64,000 bases of DNA from Desulfobacterales bacterium (GTDB lineage Bacteria; Desulfobacterota; Desulfobacteria; Desulfobacterales; JAEINQ01), in assembly GCA_016342285.1 (NCBI GenBank), contig JAEINQ010000034.1:1-64000 (forward strand). The letters are read 5' to 3'. How positions within the stretch are numbered: position 1 is the stretch's first letter; each line of letters opens with the position of its first letter. This document shows, in pieces, positions 60,554 to 64,000 of the stretch. The notes under the pieces were generated by a model, which was given only the letters and a program-made list of their open reading frames with translations, ran no database searches and was not told the DNA's origin. Made by a program: the position numbers and the translations under genes.

Positions 60554-61729
60554 ATGGAACCAATGAAACTGCATCCCCAACCGGTCATGCCCCAGGGGTT
60601 TCAATGCGCCAGTCGAAACTGCGGGTTAAAGGAAAAGGGGACCGATTTAAGCGTTTTTTTCTCTTCGGTACCGGCCGCGGCGGCAGCCGTCTTTACAAAA
60701 AACCATTTTCCCGGTGCTCCGGTGATTCTTGGCCGGGAGGTCATTTTGGGCCGCCGACTTCAGGCCGTGGTGGTCAACAGCAAGATCAGCAACGTGGGTA
60801 CCGGCGCTGCCGGTGTCGAAAATGCCCGCCGCATGGCACGGGCTACCGCCGAAGAATTTCATATCGCCCCGGACACGGTCCTGGTCAGTTCAACGGGGGT
60901 TATCGCCAAACCCCTCCCCATCGAAAAGATCGAACGGGGAATTCAGGGCATTTCGGCCCTGATCCAGGACGATCCCATCGTGGGCGCCCAGGGGATCATG
61001 ACCACCGACACTTACGCCAAAGCCGTTTCCATGAACGTGGGGCCGGCAGTACTGACCCTGGTGGGGAAGGGGGCCGGCATGATCGAGCCCAACATGGCCA
61101 CCATGCTGGTGTACGTTTTCACCGATGCTGCCGTGGATGCCGATGCCCTGGATGCGGCGTTGCGGGATGCCGTGGCCGTCTCTTTCAATATGCTCTCGGT
61201 TGACACCGACACCAGCACGTCCGATACCTGCGCCATTCTGGCCAACGGATTGGCCGGTCCCGTGGATCAAAAAGCATTTTCCCAGGCCCTAAGCTTTGCC
61301 TGCATCGAAATGACCCAACTGCTGGCCCGGGACGGAGAAGGGGCCACCAAACTGTTGACGGGCCGGGTCAGCGGTGCAAGGGATGCCGGCCAGGCGCGAC
61401 AGGTGGCCAAATCCCTGATCAATTCGCCCCTGATCAAGACCATGGCCTACGGGGCCGATCCCAATATCGGCCGGATCCTCATGGCCGTGGGGAAATGTTT
61501 TGACTGCGACATCCATCCGGAGCGCATCATCGTCCACATCAACGATCGTCTGATCTACGCACGGCAGGAACGGGTCGATTTTGACGAGGCCCAGGTCCGG
61601 ACATTGCTGGGCGGGGATCGGGTGGATATCGCCGTGGACCTGGGGGCTGGGCAGGGGGAGGCCATGGCCTACGGCTGCGATCTCACCGAAGGGTATATCA
61701 AGGAAAACGCCGCCTATTACTCCTCATAA
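60554..61729 (+). CDS. argJ: Bifunctional ornithine acetyltransferase / N-acetylglutamate synthase ArgJ
   Basis: 391 residues. It moves acetyl from N-acetylornithine to glutamate, so acetyl is recycled in arginine synthesis; many members also use acetyl-CoA. It is made as a precursor that cuts itself before the threonine in EPNMATMLVYVFTDA (Thr is the nucleophile; about residue 182). The segments VVVNSKISNVGTGAAGVENAR and DTSTSDTCAILANGLAG are typical. Stand-alone gene, closed by a strong terminator. Confidence 0.96.
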   Translation: MEPMKLHPQPVMPQGFQCASRNCGLKEKGTDLSVFFSSVPAAAAAVFTKNHFPGAPVILGREVILGRRLQAVVVNSKISNVGTGAAGVENARRMARATAEEFHIAPDTVLVSSTGVIAKPLPIEKIERGIQGISALIQDDPIVGAQGIMTTDTYAKAVSMNVGPAVLTLVGKGAGMIEPNMATMLVYVFTDAAVDADALDAALRDAVAVSFNMLSVDTDTSTSDTCAILANGLAGPVDQKAFSQALSFACIEMTQLLARDGEGATKLLTGRVSGARDAGQARQVAKSLINSPLIKTMAYGADPNIGRILMAVGKCFDCDIHPERIIVHINDRLIYARQERVDFDEAQVRTLLGGDRVDIAVDLGAGQGEAMAYGCDLTEGYIKENAAYYSS

Positions 61730-61734
61730 ATTAT

Positions 61735-61780
61735 AAATTTTCAGGGTCTATTGGCTGGCGCAAATAGACCCTGAAAATTT
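61735..61780. terminator. Perfect 18-bp palindrome after argJ, probable bidirectional terminator
   Basis: AAATTTTCAGGGTCTATT (61735-61752) pairs exactly with AATAGACCCTGAAAATTT (61763-61780) around a 10-nt loop. A-rich and T-rich stem ends allow termination in both directions. Confidence 0.85.
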
Positions 61781-61830
61781 ATGTGACGCGGCTTTGCCGC
61801 TATTAATTAGACAATCCGAAAATTCGCCCT

Positions 61831-64000
61831 ATGCTTCCCATCCATGCGGTTTTAGACGATATCCAACGGGCCCTGGACCAACAGACCCGGGTGATCCTGG
61901 AGGCGCCGCCGGGCGCCGGCAAGACCACCGCCGTATTGCCGACCCTGCTGGACGCCTTCTGGCTAAAGGGCCGAAAAATACTCATGCTGGAACCGCGGCG
62001 GCTGGCCGCCAGGGCCGCTGCCGGACGGATGGCCCGGAACATGGGCGAGCAGGCGGGGGATACCGTCGGTTACCGAACGCGCATGGACAGCCGGATCTCT
62101 TCCCGGACCCGGATCGAAGTGCTCACCGAGGGGATCCTCACCCGTATGCTCCAGGATGATCCGGAACTTTCCGGGATCGGCGCTGTCATCTTTGACGAAT
62201 TCCACGAACGCCATCTCCAGAGCGACCTGGGGTTTGCCCTCTGTCTCGATGTTCAGGCCGCCCTTCGAAGTGATCTGCGCATTATGGTCATGTCCGCCAC
62301 CCTGGCCGCGGACCGCCTGGAAGCGATCCTGGCTCCGGTCGTCCGCATTGTTGCCGAGGGAAGACAATACCCTGTGGAGGTTCGCTACCGGGAACAGAAT
62401 CGGGCCCAACCCCTGGCCTCTGCCGTCGTTTCGACCCTGGCCGCCGCGATGAAAGGGAGCGACGGAAGCGCTCTGGTGTTTCTGCCCGGAGCGGCTGAAA
62501 TCCGACGGGTCGAAAAATTCCTGGGCGCCGCCGATCTTGGAAAAGACGTTCGGGTCGCACCCCTGTACGGCGACCTGCCGCGTCGGGATCAGGACCTGGC
62601 GATCCTTCCGCCGCCATCGGGAACCCGGAAAATCGTTCTGGCCACCGACATCGCTGAATCGAGCCTGACCATCGAAGACGTCGCCATCGTGGTGGACAGT
62701 GGCCTGCGCCGAACGCCCCGCTTCGATCCCCGTAGCGGCATGACCCGGCTCGAGACCGTCCGCATCAGTCGGGCATCGGCGGATCAGCGGCGGGGCCGGG
62801 CCGGCCGCACCCGACCCGGCATCTGCTGCCGGCTCTGGAGCGAAGCGGTCCACCATGGGCTTTTGGCCCATGCTCCGGCTGAAATCCTGGGGGCGGACCT
62901 GGCACCACTGGTTCTGGAGTTGGCCCTATGGGGCGTCTCCTCCCCAGACGATCTTTCCTGGGTCGATCCGCCGCCGGCAGGGTCTGTGGCCCAGGCCGAA
63001 GCGCTTCTCGAAAATCTCGGCGCCATCGATGACCGCGGCAAGATCACCGCCCATGGCAAGAAGATGGCCGCCATGGGGGTTCATCCCCGTCTGGCCCATA
63101 TGATCCTCTCCGCCGGTCGCCTGGGAATGGGGCGCCTCGCCTGTCGGCTGGCCGCCTTGATCAGCGAACGGGATCCCTTTCGGGCAACGGGCACCGGCCG
63201 AATCTCCGATCTCAGGTTCAGGCTGGAAGCCATTTCAAACCAGAGACGGGGCGGTCCCCATAAAAGCACTGACGGGATTTTCATACCGGAAGGGGCACGT
63301 CGGCGGCTCCTTGAAACGGCACAATTGCTGGAGCGCCGCATTCCGTGGGCAGACAGCGGGCGCGGTGATGCGGAACAGGCCGGGATTTTGCTGGCCCTGG
63401 CCTACCCGGATCGGATCGCCGGCGCCAGACCCGGCGTCAGGGGGCGCTTTCTGCTCTCCGGCGGCCGGGGGGCCTGGCTGCCCGAAGACGATCCCCTGGC
63501 CGGAACCCACCACCTGGTGGCCGCTCATCTGGACGGCGGAGAAGGGGATGCCCGCATCTATTTGGCCGCACCGGTGTCAGGCGAAGCGATTGACCGTTAT
63601 CTATCCGATCGAATCCGCGGCGACACGGTCATTGTCTGGAGTCGAACCCAGGGGGCCGTGATCTGTCTGCGCCGGAAAATGCTGGGAAAGCTGGTGCTGG
63701 AAGAACGCCCCTTGAAAAAGCCCGATCCCGGACAAGTCACCGAAGCCATGGTGGCCGGGATCCGCCAGAACGGCCTCGATCGCCTTCCATGGAGAAAATC
63801 CCTTCGCGGTTTTCAGGCCCGGGTGATCTTCCTGGGTCGGGTGTCCGGCGATGGTAACGCCTGGCCGGATCTCAGCGACCCGGCCCTGGCCAAGACCCTT
63901 GACCGCTGGCTCGCACCGTTTCTTTCCGGCATCACCCGGCTGGGCCAGTTGGGACGGGTCGATCTGGCCTCGGCCCTGCGCTCAATGCTGTCCTGGCAGC
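61831..64000 (+). CDS. hrpB: ATP-dependent helicase HrpB, N-terminal 723 codons
   Basis: A DEAH-box helicase of the HrpB type. It runs off the window edge, still open. Walker A is EAPPGAGKTT (about residues 24-33), the DEAH-box variant DEFHER is near 125, SATL near 157 and the motif VI RRGRAGRTRPG near 325. HrpB proteins are about 820-850 residues, so about 100 more should lie to the right. E. coli HrpB has an unknown RNA target, often linked to cell-wall or stress processes. The ATG at 61831 follows the argJ terminator by about 50 nt. Confidence 0.94.
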   Translation, partial: MLPIHAVLDDIQRALDQQTRVILEAPPGAGKTTAVLPTLLDAFWLKGRKILMLEPRRLAARAAAGRMARNMGEQAGDTVGYRTRMDSRISSRTRIEVLTEGILTRMLQDDPELSGIGAVIFDEFHERHLQSDLGFALCLDVQAALRSDLRIMVMSATLAADRLEAILAPVVRIVAEGRQYPVEVRYREQNRAQPLASAVVSTLAAAMKGSDGSALVFLPGAAEIRRVEKFLGAADLGKDVRVAPLYGDLPRRDQDLAILPPPSGTRKIVLATDIAESSLTIEDVAIVVDSGLRRTPRFDPRSGMTRLETVRISRASADQRRGRAGRTRPGICCRLWSEAVHHGLLAHAPAEILGADLAPLVLELALWGVSSPDDLSWVDPPPAGSVAQAEALLENLGAIDDRGKITAHGKKMAAMGVHPRLAHMILSAGRLGMGRLACRLAALISERDPFRATGTGRISDLRFRLEAISNQRRGGPHKSTDGIFIPEGARRRLLETAQLLERRIPWADSGRGDAEQAGILLALAYPDRIAGARPGVRGRFLLSGGRGAWLPEDDPLAGTHHLVAAHLDGGEGDARIYLAAPVSGEAIDRYLSDRIRGDTVIVWSRTQGAVICLRRKMLGKLVLEERPLKKPDPGQVTEAMVAGIRQNGLDRLPWRKSLRGFQARVIFLGRVSGDGNAWPDLSDPALAKTLDRWLAPFLSGITRLGQLGRVDLASALRSMLSWQ

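Noticed and set aside
1..64000. tRNA or rRNA genes
   Set aside because: I looked for cloverleaf arms with GGTTCGAATCC-type loops and for rRNA cores and found none; a tRNA scan would settle it.

Overview
The window is about 64 kb of GC-rich bacterial DNA. Nothing in it fixes the species. An anaerobic member of the Desulfobacterota (sulfate-reducer type) is the best guess. The grounds are a glycyl radical enzyme with its activase, a tungsten/molybdenum aldehyde oxidoreductase, rubrerythrin, many radical-SAM proteins, DUF362, de novo-type cobamide genes and hybrid histidine kinases. I saw no rRNA, tRNA or cas genes.

Left end (1-5.1 kb), the defence and mobile corner. The first ~76 nt look like domains V and VI of a group II intron. 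The intron ends only about 14 nt before the first repeat of a 47-repeat type I-E-style CRISPR array. The array carries an internal three-spacer duplication. At its far end it is cut, 14 nt into a spacer, by a decayed IS21-family element (intact istB, truncated istA). A HigBA-type toxin-antitoxin pair follows.

5.4-29 kb is mostly housekeeping: acyl-CoA ligase, rubrerythrin, a formiminotransferase-cyclodeaminase fusion, a J-domain protein, two YbjQ-family proteins beside an M48 protease, a hybrid histidine kinase, a thioredoxin-fold lipoprotein with YgiQ, YihY/BrkB, YchJ-like, a methyltransferase with AsmA, SixA-like, an acyl-CoA-dehydrogenase-like protein with YbaK, and a TauE/SafE transporter. 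cobT is transcribed leftwards behind a cobalamin riboswitch that has its own terminator.

29-40 kb: a CHASE4-type hybrid histidine kinase, a Tat-exported metallo-beta-lactamase-fold protein, then the cobamide assembly run cobQ-cobU-cobS-cobD-cbiB. It ends in a TIM-barrel gene that fits CbiR, a cobamide-remodelling enzyme.

40-57.5 kb is the most interesting part. A leftward operon reads TetR regulator, glycyl-radical activase, DUF362 protein, a ~1000-residue glycyl radical enzyme with an added N-terminal SCP2-like (lipid-binding) domain, and a SPASM radical-SAM protein with a SEC-C tail. Across a VapBC pair, a rightward set reads lipoprotein alkyl-sulfatase, hotdog thioesterase, ElbB, aldehyde:ferredoxin oxidoreductase, a free SCP2-like protein, a metal-site-less iron-ADH homologue and an intact iron-ADH. 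Together with the acyl-CoA ligase at 5.4 kb, these could convert alkyl sulfate to alcohol, aldehyde, fatty acid and acyl-CoA. That pathway is inference.

57.5-64 kb: a small hypothetical gene, two 249-bp direct repeats bracketing three genes (membrane protein, PilZ, GNAT), argJ, a strong palindromic terminator and the first 723 codons of hrpB. Several families of dispersed palindromic repeats punctuate the intergenic spaces throughout and supply the 3' ends of some genes.
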